From Niveibacterium sp. 24ML (lineage in GTDB: Bacteria > Pseudomonadota > Gammaproteobacteria > Burkholderiales > Rhodocyclaceae): a stretch of 64,000 bases of DNA. The stretch covers positions 1-64,000 of the forward strand of contig NZ_JAPFHA010000012.1 in NCBI RefSeq assembly GCF_026586805.1. Direction: 5' to 3'. Position numbers and translations under genes: made by a program. Below, one piece after another: positions 27,363 to 35,890 of this stretch; the first letter of the stretch is position 1; every line of letters starts with the position of its first letter. The notes under the pieces are model-generated. The model worked only from the letters and a program-made list of their open reading frames with translations, made no database searches and was not told where the DNA came from.

Positions 27363-28328
27363 ATGGCAACAATTGGTACGTGGTGGATGTGGGCGGGCTT
27401 TTTCGTGCTCGTGCTCGCATTCATCCTGATGGACCTCTTCCTGCTCGGCGGCCGCAAGGCGCACAAGGTCGGGGTCAAGGAAGCGGCAGGCTGGTCGATC
27501 TTCTGGGTCAGCATTGCAATGGCGTTCGCCGCTGCGCTGTGGTTCTGGCTCGACGCCACGTCCGGGCGCGAGATCGCCAACCTTCGCACCACCGAGTTCG
27601 TCACCGGCTACCTGATCGAGAAATCGCTCGCCGTTGACAACGTCTTCGTCTGGCTGATGATCTTCAGCTACTTCGCGGTGCCGATCGAATACCAGCGCCG
27701 TGTGCTGCTGTACGGCGTGGTCGGCGCCATCGTGTTGCGTACCGTGATGATCCTGGCCGGCGCGGTGCTGATCGCAAAGTTCCACTGGATCCTCTACCTG
27801 TTCGGTGCCTTCCTGATCATCACCGGTATCAAGATGCTGATCGTCGCGGACGGCGAATCGGACTTGGCGAAAAACCCGGTGCTGCGCTGGATGCGCGGAC
27901 ACCTTCGCATCACCGACAAGATCGAGGATGAGTCCTTCACCGTCGTCCGCAATGGCGTGCGCTGGTTCACCCCAATGTTCGTCGTGCTGGTGCTGGTCGA
28001 GATTTCCGACGTGATCTTCGCGGTGGATTCGATCCCGGCGATTTTCGCGATCACCACCGACCCGTTCATTGTGCTGACCTCGAACATCTTCGCGATCCTG
28101 GGCCTGCGCGCGATGTACTTCCTGCTGGCCGACATGGCGGACCGCTTCGTGTATCTGAAACACGCGCTGGCAATCGTGCTGCTGTTCATCGGCGCGAAGA
28201 TGATGCTGGTCGAGTGGTACAAGATCCCGATCGGTATCTCGCTCGGCGTGGTGGCCACCATTATCGCGACCGGTGTGATTGCAAGCCTCTGGCGCACACG
28301 CAAGGCGCTGCCTGCAACGCACACCTGA
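27363..28328 (+). CDS. TerC/Alx family integral membrane protein
   Basis: A 321-residue protein with about eight to nine hydrophobic helices. Conserved acidic and Asp-rich family motifs are present: FLLGGRKAHKVGVKEA, EKSLAVDNVFVWLMIFSYF and VEISDVIFAVDSIPAIFAIT. TerC/Alx proteins export manganese and can load metal into secreted enzymes. GGGAG precedes the ATG. The gene sits directly behind the Mn-type riboswitch, supporting a role in Mn2+ homeostasis, and ends at a strong terminator. Confidence 0.93.
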   Translation: MATIGTWWMWAGFFVLVLAFILMDLFLLGGRKAHKVGVKEAAGWSIFWVSIAMAFAAALWFWLDATSGREIANLRTTEFVTGYLIEKSLAVDNVFVWLMIFSYFAVPIEYQRRVLLYGVVGAIVLRTVMILAGAVLIAKFHWILYLFGAFLIITGIKMLIVADGESDLAKNPVLRWMRGHLRITDKIEDESFTVVRNGVRWFTPMFVVLVLVEISDVIFAVDSIPAIFAITTDPFIVLTSNIFAILGLRAMYFLLADMADRFVYLKHALAIVLLFIGAKMMLVEWYKIPIGISLGVVATIIATGVIASLWRTRKALPATHT

Positions 28329-28337
28329 CGCAGAAGG

Positions 28338-28370
28338 AAAAAGCCCCGCAGCGATGCGGGGCCTTTTTTT
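28338..28370. terminator. Bidirectional terminator between terC and dctM-like gene
   Basis: GCCCCGCA pairs with TGCGGGGC around the loop GCGA, with A-rich sequence before and seven T after. It serves the convergent terC and TRAP permease transcripts. Confidence 0.93.
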
Positions 28371-28372
28371 CT

Positions 28373-30040
28373 TTACTCGCTGGAGGGCGCGGGGTCGGGC
28401 GGCGGGATCTCGGGCGCGGGGAGATCGGGCTCTGGCGGCGTCAGCTCGGGTTCGAGCATCTGCTCCTGCGGTATCTCGATCTGAACGTTGTCCACATCCA
28501 CATCGACCTTCTTGTCCAGCCCCATCGTCACCATGCCGGGGAACATGATGACCAAGCCAACCATGATGATCTGGATGACGACAAAGGGCACCGCCCCCCA
28601 GTAGATATCGGTGGTCTTCACCGCCGCAGGGGCAACGGAGCGCAGGTAGAACAGCGCAAAGCCGAAGGGCGGGTGCATGAACGAGGTTTGCATGTTCACC
28701 GCCAGCAAGACCCCGAACCAGATCAGATCGATGCCCAGCTTGTCCGCCACCGGCGCCAGCAGCGGCACGATGATGAACGCCAACTCGAAGAAGTCGAGGA
28801 AGAACGCGAGCAGGAACACCAGGATGTTGACCACGATGAGAAAGCCCACCTGCCCGCCCGGCAAGTCGATCAAGAGGTGCTCCACCCAGCGGTGACCATC
28901 GACACCGTAGAAGGTCAGGCTGAATACCCGCGCACCGATCAGGATGAACACGACGAAGGCGGTCAGTTTTGCGGTTGACTCCATGGCCTGCTTGAGCAAC
29001 TTCACGTCGAGCCGTTTGCGCATCATCGCCATGACCAGGGCGCCGGTCGCGCCCATCGCCCCGCCTTCAGTCGGCGTTGCAATACCCAGGAAAATCGTGC
29101 CCAACACCAGGAAGATCAGCAGCAGCGGCGGAATCAGGACGAAGGTGACCTGCTCGGCAATGCGCGACAGCAAGCCCAGCTTGAAGAGGCGATTGAACAT
29201 GGCGAGCACGAAGGCGAGCATCACGCCGGAGGCCATTACCATGACCACCTTCTCGTCCATCGGGGCCTGCGGCCGCTCTGCGTAGTAGTAGTGCTCGAAG
29301 CCCACCGCCGCGCACACTGAAAGTGCGAGCAGGATAGCCAGCGAACGCAGGCCGCTATGCCCGTTCGGTTCGCGAATCGTGCGTGCTTCCGCCGGCAATG
29401 CCGGTACCCAGGCCGGCCGCACCATCGTGATCAGCGCGATGTAGCCGACGTAAAGCCCCGCCAGCACAAAGCCCGGAATGAAGGCGCCCTTGTACATGTC
29501 GCCCACCGAACGCCCAAGTTGGTCCGCCATGATGATCAGTACCAGCGAAGGCGGAATGATCTGTGCCAGCGTGCCGGATGCGGCGATCACACCGGAGGCC
29601 ACGCGTTTGTCGTAGCCATAGCGCAGCATGATTGGCAGCGAGATCAGGCCCATCGAAATCACCGATGCGGCCACCACGCCGGTGGTCGCCGCAAGCATCG
29701 CCCCAACGAAGATCACCGCGAAGGCGAGCCCGCCGCGCACCGGTCCAAACAGCTGGCCAATGGTTTCGAGCAGGTCTTCGGCCATGCCGCTGCGCTCGAG
29801 AATCAAGCCCATGAAGGTGAAGAACGGAATCGCAAGCAGGGTGTCATTGCTCATCACCCCCCAGATCCGATCCGGCAAGGCCTGGAACAGCGAAGGCTGC
29901 AAGAGCCCGAGCTGAATACCCACCAGCCCGAACACGACGCCCGTCGCCGCAAGCGCGAACGCCACCGGATAGCCCATCAGCAGCATGACGACCATCGAGA
30001 AAAAGATGATCGGCGCGATGTTATTGATGAGGAAGTCCAT
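28373..30040 (-). CDS. TRAP transporter large permease (DctM type)
   Basis: A 555-residue protein, longer than the usual 425-450, with roughly a dozen hydrophobic helices. Family motifs include IPFFTFMGLILERSGMAEDLL, GLAFAVIFVGAMLAATTGVVAA and GIATPTEGGAMGATGAL. The extra length comes from a central insertion and from a C-terminal tail of about 45 residues rich in Pro, Glu and Asp (ELTPPEPDLPAPEIPPPDP). It moves substrate in symport with Na+ or H+ after delivery by the receptor. Coupled to the small permease gene by a one-base overlap. Confidence 0.92.
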   Translation of the reverse strand: MDFLINNIAPIIFFSMVVMLLMGYPVAFALAATGVVFGLVGIQLGLLQPSLFQALPDRIWGVMSNDTLLAIPFFTFMGLILERSGMAEDLLETIGQLFGPVRGGLAFAVIFVGAMLAATTGVVAASVISMGLISLPIMLRYGYDKRVASGVIAASGTLAQIIPPSLVLIIMADQLGRSVGDMYKGAFIPGFVLAGLYVGYIALITMVRPAWVPALPAEARTIREPNGHSGLRSLAILLALSVCAAVGFEHYYYAERPQAPMDEKVVMVMASGVMLAFVLAMFNRLFKLGLLSRIAEQVTFVLIPPLLLIFLVLGTIFLGIATPTEGGAMGATGALVMAMMRKRLDVKLLKQAMESTAKLTAFVVFILIGARVFSLTFYGVDGHRWVEHLLIDLPGGQVGFLIVVNILVFLLAFFLDFFELAFIIVPLLAPVADKLGIDLIWFGVLLAVNMQTSFMHPPFGFALFYLRSVAPAAVKTTDIYWGAVPFVVIQIIMVGLVIMFPGMVTMGLDKKVDVDVDNVQIEIPQEQMLEPELTPPEPDLPAPEIPPPDPAPSSE

Positions 30041-30642
30041 TACTTGCCCTCCCCTTCGGCCAGTCGGCGCATCTTGCGGATCTCTTCGGCCAGTTCCTCC
30101 TCTTCAGAGGGGCCCGCAATGCCTTCAGTTGGGTCGGGGCCCCGTCCGGCGAGGAATGCGACCCGCTTGAAGATCTCCGAGAAGCCCTGAAGGATCAGCA
30201 TGAAGATCCCCACCGGCAGCAGCAGACGCGCCGGCCACAGCAACAGCCCGCCCGCATTGGCCGAGGTTTCGCCGCTGTGAAAGCTGCTCATGAACACCGG
30301 CCATGAGAGCTTCAGAATGATCAGCGCCATCGGGAAGAGGAAGAAGACAGTGCCGAAGATATCGATCCAGATCTGCGTGCGCTTCGAGAACTTCCCGTAG
30401 ATCACGTCGATCCGCACATGCGCGTTCTTCTGCAGCGCGAAGGCGGCGCACAGCAGGAACACGGCGGAAAACAGGTACCACTGGATCTCCAGCAACGCGT
30501 TGGAACTCATGTTGAAGATCTTGCGAACGATCGCGTTGCCGGTGCTGATCAAGGTCATGACCAGGATCAGCCAGAACGCGGCGCGCGCGATCCGCTCGTT
30601 AAGCAGATCAATCAGGCGGGATAGCCGCAGCAGAATAGCCAA
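30040..30642 (-). CDS. TRAP transporter small permease (DctQ type)
   Basis: A 200-residue protein with four predicted membrane helices and the DctQ features LLEIQWYLFSAVFLLCAAFALQ and HVRIDVIYGKFSKRTQIWID. The start codon is TTG at 30642, supported by AGGAGA eight bases upstream and the absence of a better ATG. Its stop shares one base with the dctM-like start. The C-terminus is charged (EEEELAEEIRKMRR). It pairs with the large permease; the matching receptor is most likely the one at 25972. Confidence 0.9.
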   Translation of the reverse strand: MAILLRLSRLIDLLNERIARAAFWLILVMTLISTGNAIVRKIFNMSSNALLEIQWYLFSAVFLLCAAFALQKNAHVRIDVIYGKFSKRTQIWIDIFGTVFFLFPMALIILKLSWPVFMSSFHSGETSANAGGLLLWPARLLLPVGIFMLILQGFSEIFKRVAFLAGRGPDPTEGIAGPSEEEELAEEIRKMRRLAEGEGK

Positions 30643-30770
30643 GGTGATGTCTCCTCACTGGTGGTTCCGGGCATTGTTTTGGGGGCCCGTTTATCGTTGT
30701 GGCGCCAGTATGGCACTGGCAGCGTCAGGACATAAAATCCACCTTCACACCAAGATGGACACCCTGCCGC

Positions 30771-31403
30771 ATGACCGCCCGCCTCTGTCTCATCCGCCAC
30801 GGCGAAACCGCCTGGAACGTGGAACGCCGTATCCAGGGACACACCGACATCCCGCTCAACCACACCGGGCAGGAGCAGGCGCGCCTGCTTGCCAGCAGCC
30901 TGGCCGACGAATCCTTCGACGCGATCTACGCCAGCGATCTGAGCCGCGCCCGCCAGACAGCAGAGGCGACCGCGCATCGCTTGCACCAGACCGTGACCCT
31001 GGACCCGAGCCTGCGCGAGCGCCACTACGGCGACTTCCAGGCGCGCACCTACGACGAATCACGCGCGCGCTACCCTGAGGCCTATGCCCGCTTCGAGGCA
31101 CGCGAACCGGATGCCGCCTTCCCCGGCGGCGGCGAGAGCCTGCAAGTGTTTTTCGAGCGCGTTCGCAGCGCGCTCAACCGCATCGCCGACGCCCACCCAT
31201 CGGGCAATGTGCTGGTCGTCACCCACGGCGGCGTACTCGACATGGCGCACCGCGTCGCCGCTGAACTGCCCTTGCAGCAACGCCGCGACTTCCCGATCAG
31301 CAACGCCACCGTCAATTGGTTGATGCGCGAAGCCGGCACCTGGCGCGTGCTGGTGTGGGACGAGCGCAGCCACCTCGACCAATCACTCGATGAGCTGCCG
31401 TAG
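30771..31403 (+). CDS. Histidine phosphatase family protein (phosphoglycerate mutase-like)
   Basis: A 210-residue branch-1 histidine phosphatase. The catalytic motif is LIRHGETAWNVERRIQG at the N-terminus, with the second-half signatures GGGESLQVFFERV and VVTHGGVLDMAHR holding the other active-site His. Many such proteins are broad phosphatases rather than mutases; a cobalamin-pathway role (CobC) has no support from neighbours. ATG 30771 begins directly before the motif; an upstream in-frame GTG (30699) is unlikely. Confidence 0.88.
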   Translation: MTARLCLIRHGETAWNVERRIQGHTDIPLNHTGQEQARLLASSLADESFDAIYASDLSRARQTAEATAHRLHQTVTLDPSLRERHYGDFQARTYDESRARYPEAYARFEAREPDAAFPGGGESLQVFFERVRSALNRIADAHPSGNVLVVTHGGVLDMAHRVAAELPLQQRRDFPISNATVNWLMREAGTWRVLVWDERSHLDQSLDELP

Positions 31404-31449
31404 GCTTCGCCGCACTGCAAAAAACCTGAGGAAACAAGCACCTGTCGCG

Positions 31450-31458
31450 TGCTAAAAT
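31450..31458 (+). promoter_or_regulatory. Extended -10 promoter element of glyA
   Basis: TGCTAAAAT is an extended -10 box 35 bases before the glyA start. It overlaps an in-frame upstream ATG at 31457, so transcripts from here cannot begin translation there; this favours ATG 31493 for glyA. Confidence 0.55.
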
Positions 31459-31492
31459 GCACGTTTTACCCCACTGCCAGACCAACATCGCC

Positions 31493-32743
31493 ATGTTCTC
31501 AAAGCAGCAAACCATTGCCAAAGCCGATCCGGAACTCTGGGCCGCGATCGAAGCGGAAAATCGCCGCCAGGAAGATCACATCGAGCTGATCGCCTCTGAA
31601 AACTACGTCAGCGCCGCGGTGATGGAAGCCCAGGGCTCGCAGCTGACCAACAAGTACGCTGAAGGCTACCCGGGCAAGCGCTACTACGGCGGTTGCGAGC
31701 ATGTCGATGTGGTTGAGCAACTGGCCATCGACCGTCTCAAGAAACTGTTCGGCGCCGAAGCGGCAAACGTGCAGCCGAACTCCGGCTCGCAGGCCAACCA
31801 GGCCGTGCTGATGGCCTTCGCCAAGCCTGGCGACACCATCATGGGCATGAGCCTGGCCGAAGGCGGCCACCTCACCCACGGCATGCCGCTGAACATGAGT
31901 GGCAAGTGGTTCAATGTTGTGGCTTACGGCCTCAACGAAAAGGAAGCGATCGACTACGAGGCAATGGAAGCCCTGGCGCGCGAGCACAAGCCGCGCATCA
32001 TCGTTGCCGGCGCATCGGCCTACTCGCTGCGCATCGACTTCGAGCGCTTCGCCAAGATCGCCAAGGAAGTCGGCGCGATTTTCTGGGTGGACATGGCGCA
32101 CTACGCTGGCCTGATTGCCGCTGGCTACTACCCGAACCCGGTGCCGCACGCAGATGTCGTCACCTCGACCACGCACAAGACCTTGCGCGGCCCGCGCGGC
32201 GGCGTGATCCTGATGAAAGCCGAACACGAGAAGGCGCTCAATTCGGCGATCTTCCCCGGACTGCAGGGTGGTCCGCTTGAGCATGTAATCGCCGCGAAGG
32301 CAGTTGCGTTCAAGGAAGCGATGACGCCGGAGTTCCGCAACTACCAGGAACAGGTGATCAACAACGCCCGCGTGATGGCGCGCGTGCTGTCGGAACAGCG
32401 CGGCCTGCGCATCGTTTCGAACGGCACCGAAAGCCACCTCTTCCTGCTTGACCTGCGCGCGAAGAAGATCACCGGCAAGGACGCCGAGGCCGCACTGGGC
32501 CGCGCCCACATCACGGTGAACAAGAACGCGATTCCGAAAGACCCGGAAAAGCCCTTCGTCACCAGCGGCATCCGGATCGGCTCGCCTGCCATGACGACCC
32601 GCGGCTTCACCGAAATTGAAGCCGAACGCGTTGCGCACCTGATCGCCGACGTGCTGGATGCGCCGGCCGATGAGGCGGTGCTCGAACGCGTGCGCGGCGA
32701 AGTCTCGGCGCTGTGCAAGAAGTTCCCGGTCTACGGCGCGTGA
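31493..32743 (+). CDS. glyA: Serine hydroxymethyltransferase
   Basis: A 416-residue PLP enzyme that interconverts serine and glycine with tetrahydrofolate. The family N-terminus ([23 protein letters not shown]), the [15 protein letters not shown] motif and the PLP-binding lysine in [16 protein letters not shown] are all present. The chosen ATG gives the typical MFSK start, although no strong Shine-Dalgarno is visible. It precedes nrdR and ribD, a common betaproteobacterial order. Confidence 0.97.
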   Translation: MFSKQQTIAKADPELWAAIEAENRRQEDHIELIASENYVSAAVMEAQGSQLTNKYAEGYPGKRYYGGCEHVDVVEQLAIDRLKKLFGAEAANVQPNSGSQANQAVLMAFAKPGDTIMGMSLAEGGHLTHGMPLNMSGKWFNVVAYGLNEKEAIDYEAMEALAREHKPRIIVAGASAYSLRIDFERFAKIAKEVGAIFWVDMAHYAGLIAAGYYPNPVPHADVVTSTTHKTLRGPRGGVILMKAEHEKALNSAIFPGLQGGPLEHVIAAKAVAFKEAMTPEFRNYQEQVINNARVMARVLSEQRGLRIVSNGTESHLFLLDLRAKKITGKDAEAALGRAHITVNKNAIPKDPEKPFVTSGIRIGSPAMTTRGFTEIEAERVAHLIADVLDAPADEAVLERVRGEVSALCKKFPVYGA

Positions 32744-32771
32744 CGGCAAGCCTTCGACACCGCTAGACTCG

Positions 32772-32796
32772 ACGGGCGCCGCATTGCGGCGCCCGT
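32772..32796 (+). terminator. Hairpin after glyA
   Basis: ACGGGCGCCGC pairs perfectly with GCGGCGCCCGT around ATT. Only TTTC follows, so it may terminate weakly or protect the glyA 3-prime end while nrdR is also read through. Confidence 0.6.
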
Positions 32797-32833
32797 TTCA
32801 CATCCAGAACACCATGCGAGCGCCCGAACTGCC

Positions 32834-33322
32834 ATGAAATGCCCCTTCTGCAGCACCCCGTCCACGCAGGTCACCGACACCCGTGAGAACGACGAAGGCG
32901 ACATCGTGCGCCGCAGGCGGCGCTGCATGCACTGTGACAAGCGCTTCACGACCTACGAGCGCATCGAGCTTCGCATGCCGCAGATCGTCAAACGCAACGG
33001 CAGCCGCACCGAATACGACCACGAGAAACTGCGCGGCAGCATGAAGCTCGCGCTGCGCAAACGGCCCGTCACCGCCGAAAGCGTGGACGCCGCCATCGGC
33101 CGCATCGAAGAGAAACTGCTCTCGCTGGGTGAGCGCGAAATCCTCAGTGAAAAGCTTGGCGAGTTCGTGATGCGCGAACTTCGCAAGCTCGACAAGATCG
33201 CCTACATCCGCTTCGCCTCGGTGTATCGCAACTTTGAAGACGCGGAAGAATTCTCCGAAGTCATCCGCGAAGTCAGCGCGCGCCCACCTGCGCGCGCCCG
33301 CAAACCCAAGGCCAGCGAGTGA
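32834..33322 (+). CDS. nrdR: Transcriptional repressor NrdR
   Basis: A 162-residue regulator of ribonucleotide reductase genes. The N-terminal zinc ribbon is CPFC...CMHC (residues 3-34) followed by the basic RRRRRC segment, and the ATP-cone domain spans about 49-139 ([20 protein letters not shown]). ATP/dATP binding to the cone controls DNA binding. Its TGA overlaps the ribD GTG start by four bases. Confidence 0.97.
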   Translation: MKCPFCSTPSTQVTDTRENDEGDIVRRRRRCMHCDKRFTTYERIELRMPQIVKRNGSRTEYDHEKLRGSMKLALRKRPVTAESVDAAIGRIEEKLLSLGEREILSEKLGEFVMRELRKLDKIAYIRFASVYRNFEDAEEFSEVIREVSARPPARARKPKASE

Positions 33323-34419
33323 GCTTCAGCTGCGACGACGACCACCGCCACATGGCGCGCGCGTTGCAACTGGCAGAGCGCGGGCGATACATCACCAGCC
33401 CCAACCCGCGCGTAGGCTGCGTGATCGTGCGCGACGACCGGGTTCTCGGCGAAGGTTGGACTCAACCGGCCGGGCATAACCATGCCGAAATCGAGGCATT
33501 GAATGACGCTGCCGCACGCGGCGAGGATGTCCGGGGCGCGACCGCGTATGTAACGCTTGAACCCTGCAGCCACTTTGGCCGCACACCGCCCTGCGCCGAC
33601 GCGCTGATCCGGGCGGGCCTCGGGCGCGTGCTTGCGGCAATGGAAGACCCGAATCCGCTCGTCAGCGGAAACGGCCTGCGGCGCCTTGAGGCCGCCGGTA
33701 TCCGCACAGCAAGCGGCCTGCTGGCCCAGGAGGCCGGCGAGCTCAACGCGGGCTTTGTCTCGCGCATGACGCGCGGACGCCCTTGGGTGAGGCTCAAGAT
33801 CGCCGCGTCCGCCGACGGCCGCACCGCGCTCGCGAATGGCGAGAGCAAATGGATCACCGGCCCCGCCGCACGACGCGACGTCCAGCATTGGCGCGCCAGC
33901 GCCTGCGCAGTGCTCACCGGCATCGGCACGGTGAAAGCGGATGATCCGCAGCTGAACGTGCGCGAACTCGCGACGCCGCGCCAACCCATCCGGGTGGTCG
34001 TCGACGCCCGCCTCGAAACCCCGAGCGATGCCGCGATGCTGCGCAGCGGCGGCGCCGTCTGGATTGCCTGTGCGGATGATTCCGGCACGCGCGCTGACGC
34101 CTTGCGTGCGGCGGGCGCCCAACTGATTCCGTGCGCCACCCACCACGGCCGCATCGATCTCGCAACGCTGATGCAGCAACTAGGCGAACGGCAGATCAAT
34201 GAACTGCTGGTCGAGGCTGGCGCGCAGATCACTGGCAGCTTCATTTCCGCCGGCCTGGCCGACGAAATCCTGCTCTACCTGGCGCCGTGCCTGATGGGTG
34301 ATACCGCACGCGGCCTCGGGGCGCTACCCGAATGGCTGTCGATGGCCGATATCCCGCGCCTGCGGTGGGCTGACGCACGCAAACTCGGCGACGATCTGCG
34401 TCTGGTGCTCAGACCCTAG
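33319..34419 (+). CDS. ribD: Bifunctional riboflavin biosynthesis deaminase/reductase
   Basis: A 366-residue two-domain enzyme for the second and third steps of riboflavin synthesis. The N-terminal deaminase has the zinc site HAEIEAL and [14 protein letters not shown]; the C-terminal reductase begins near residue 150 ([17 protein letters not shown]) and includes [16 protein letters not shown]. The start is GTG, fixed by the four-base overlap with nrdR. The rest of the riboflavin genes are not in the window. Confidence 0.96.
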   Translation: MSFSCDDDHRHMARALQLAERGRYITSPNPRVGCVIVRDDRVLGEGWTQPAGHNHAEIEALNDAAARGEDVRGATAYVTLEPCSHFGRTPPCADALIRAGLGRVLAAMEDPNPLVSGNGLRRLEAAGIRTASGLLAQEAGELNAGFVSRMTRGRPWVRLKIAASADGRTALANGESKWITGPAARRDVQHWRASACAVLTGIGTVKADDPQLNVRELATPRQPIRVVVDARLETPSDAAMLRSGGAVWIACADDSGTRADALRAAGAQLIPCATHHGRIDLATLMQQLGERQINELLVEAGAQITGSFISAGLADEILLYLAPCLMGDTARGLGALPEWLSMADIPRLRWADARKLGDDLRLVLRP

Positions 34420-34572
34420 CGGAGGGCCCCTGCGCCGCGTGCGACGGGGCTGCGCCCGCACGCTGCACCGTGGGCCCGCAGAACTCGATCGCGGCATCGA
34501 AACGCCTGCCCGACAGCGCTGCGCGTCGCAGCCCTCAAAAGGCAGGCGCCCCCACCCACCCAAGCCTGCGTC

Positions 34573-35316
34573 TCACCCGCACACCGCGCACGAGGGATCA
34601 CGCGGATAGCGCACCTCTCGCCAACGCATCGCCAATGCGTCAAGCAAGAGCAAGCGGCCCACCAATGCTTCCCCGCAGCCAGCGAGCAGCTTGAGTGCCT
34701 CGGCCGCCTGGGTGGCGCCGATGATGCCGGTCAGCGGCGCAAACACGCCGGTTACCGCACAGCGCAACTCTTCAAGCGCCTCCCCCTCGGGAAACAGGCA
34801 GTGGTAGCACGGTGCGCCCGCACGGCGCAGGTCAAACACGCTGACCTGACCATCGAAACGGATCGCGGCACCGGAAACGAGCGGCTTGCGGTGCTTCACG
34901 CAGGCACGATTGACCGCATGGCGGGTGGCGAAATTGTCACAGCAGTCGAGCACCACGCTCGCCTTCGCCACCTCGGCGTCCAGCGTCTCGCCCTCAAGCC
35001 GCGTCGCCAGGGCGACAACCTCGATCTGCGGGTTGAGCGCCAGCAAGGCCTGCCGGCCTGACTCCACCTTGGCCAGCCCAAGCCGCGCCTGCGTATGCAG
35101 GATCTGACGCTGCAGATTACTCAGATCGACTTCGTCACCGTCGGCAAGTACCAGCGTGCCCACGCCGGCCGAGGCAAGGTAGAGCGCCGCCGGCGAGCCC
35201 AGCCCACCGGCCCCCACCACGAGCACTCGCGCATTGCTGATCGCGGTTTGCCCAGCAATGTCGATTTCTGGCAACAGGATGTGGCGCGAATAGCGCAGCA
35301 GTTGGTCGTCGTTCAT
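34573..35316 (-). CDS. moeB: Molybdopterin-synthase adenylyltransferase (HesA/MoeB/ThiF family)
   Basis: A 247-residue E1-like enzyme that adenylates the C-terminus of a ubiquitin-like sulfur carrier. It has RYSRHILLPEIDIAGQ near the start, the nucleotide loop VVGAGGLGSPAALYLASAGVG, DGDEVDLSNLQRQILH and two CxxC zinc pairs (CYHC and CAVC). MoeB and ThiF activities cannot be separated by sequence here; a Mog gene nearby favours MoeB, but sulfur carriers are absent. I chose ATG 35316 (MNDDQLLRYS). Confidence 0.88.
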   Translation of the reverse strand: MNDDQLLRYSRHILLPEIDIAGQTAISNARVLVVGAGGLGSPAALYLASAGVGTLVLADGDEVDLSNLQRQILHTQARLGLAKVESGRQALLALNPQIEVVALATRLEGETLDAEVAKASVVLDCCDNFATRHAVNRACVKHRKPLVSGAAIRFDGQVSVFDLRRAGAPCYHCLFPEGEALEELRCAVTGVFAPLTGIIGATQAAEALKLLAGCGEALVGRLLLLDALAMRWREVRYPRDPSCAVCG

Positions 35317-35349
35317 TCGAACCTGGAAGCAGATGGCAGACAGCAAAAC

Positions 35350-35370
35350 GGCGCGGAATCCATCCGCGCC
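35350..35370 (-). terminator. Terminator after the ctpA-hypothetical transcript
   Basis: GGCGCGGA pairs with TCCGCGCC around ATCCA; on the minus strand it is followed by GTTTTGC. It separates the minus-strand unit above from moeB. Confidence 0.65.
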
Positions 35371-35397
35371 GCCCGGCGGTTATTCGCCCAACCCGCG

Positions 35398-35859
35398 CTA
35401 CTTGAATTCGCGCAGTTCGGCGGGTGTGTCGTCATGGTCGCCGTGCAGATGGTGCTCCCACGCCTGCACGTAGACCTCGTTCGACTTCTTGATCAAACGC
35501 TCGGGCGAGCGGGCGTTGCGCAGTTGCGTCTCTTCGCAGTAGCGGATCAGCGCGTTCATGAGCCGGGTGTAGATCGAGGGGTCAAGCTGGAAACCCATAC
35601 TCACCAGAAGCTCGGAAACCTCTTCGAGCGAATGGTCCACCAGCGAGTAACTGATCCAGAGCACATGGGGCCGCACACCACGCTCAACAACCAGGCCCGG
35701 CACGGCGGTAAGCCTTTGCATGGCCTGATCCGCCTGCCCCGCCGGGAATGCATGAAAGCGCAACTCGCGGCGTTTGCGCAGCGATTGCGCATCGCAGTTC
35801 AGACTGCGCGCCCGGTGTTTCCGCCCGGCAAGCCGGTAAGCCTTGTCCCGTTCCAGCAT
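35398..35859 (-). CDS. Conserved hypothetical protein
   Basis: A 153-residue soluble, charged protein I cannot assign to a named family. It has no signal peptide or membrane helix. The basic N-terminal third (RKHRARSLNCDAQSLRKRRE) is followed by a predicted helical region containing WISYSLVDHSLEEVSELLVSMGF and IRYCEETQLRNARSPERLIKKS. It lies 31 bases after the S41 protease gene on the same strand and ends at a terminator, so it is probably the last gene of the envC-like/ctpA unit. Confidence 0.7.
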   Translation of the reverse strand: MLERDKAYRLAGRKHRARSLNCDAQSLRKRRELRFHAFPAGQADQAMQRLTAVPGLVVERGVRPHVLWISYSLVDHSLEEVSELLVSMGFQLDPSIYTRLMNALIRYCEETQLRNARSPERLIKKSNEVYVQAWEHHLHGDHDDTPAELREFK

Positions 35860-35890
35860 GGCGTTTCCCCTTGCGTTGCCGGCGCAGCCC

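Noticed and set aside
25984-27420. A 478-codon open frame on the - strand
   Set aside because: It covers the TRAP receptor gene and the terC riboswitch in antisense; both of those have strong independent support.
30771-31403. Naming the histidine phosphatase gpmA/gpmB or cobC
   Set aside because: The fold is clear but the substrate is not; gpmI already supplies mutase activity and no cobalamin genes are present.
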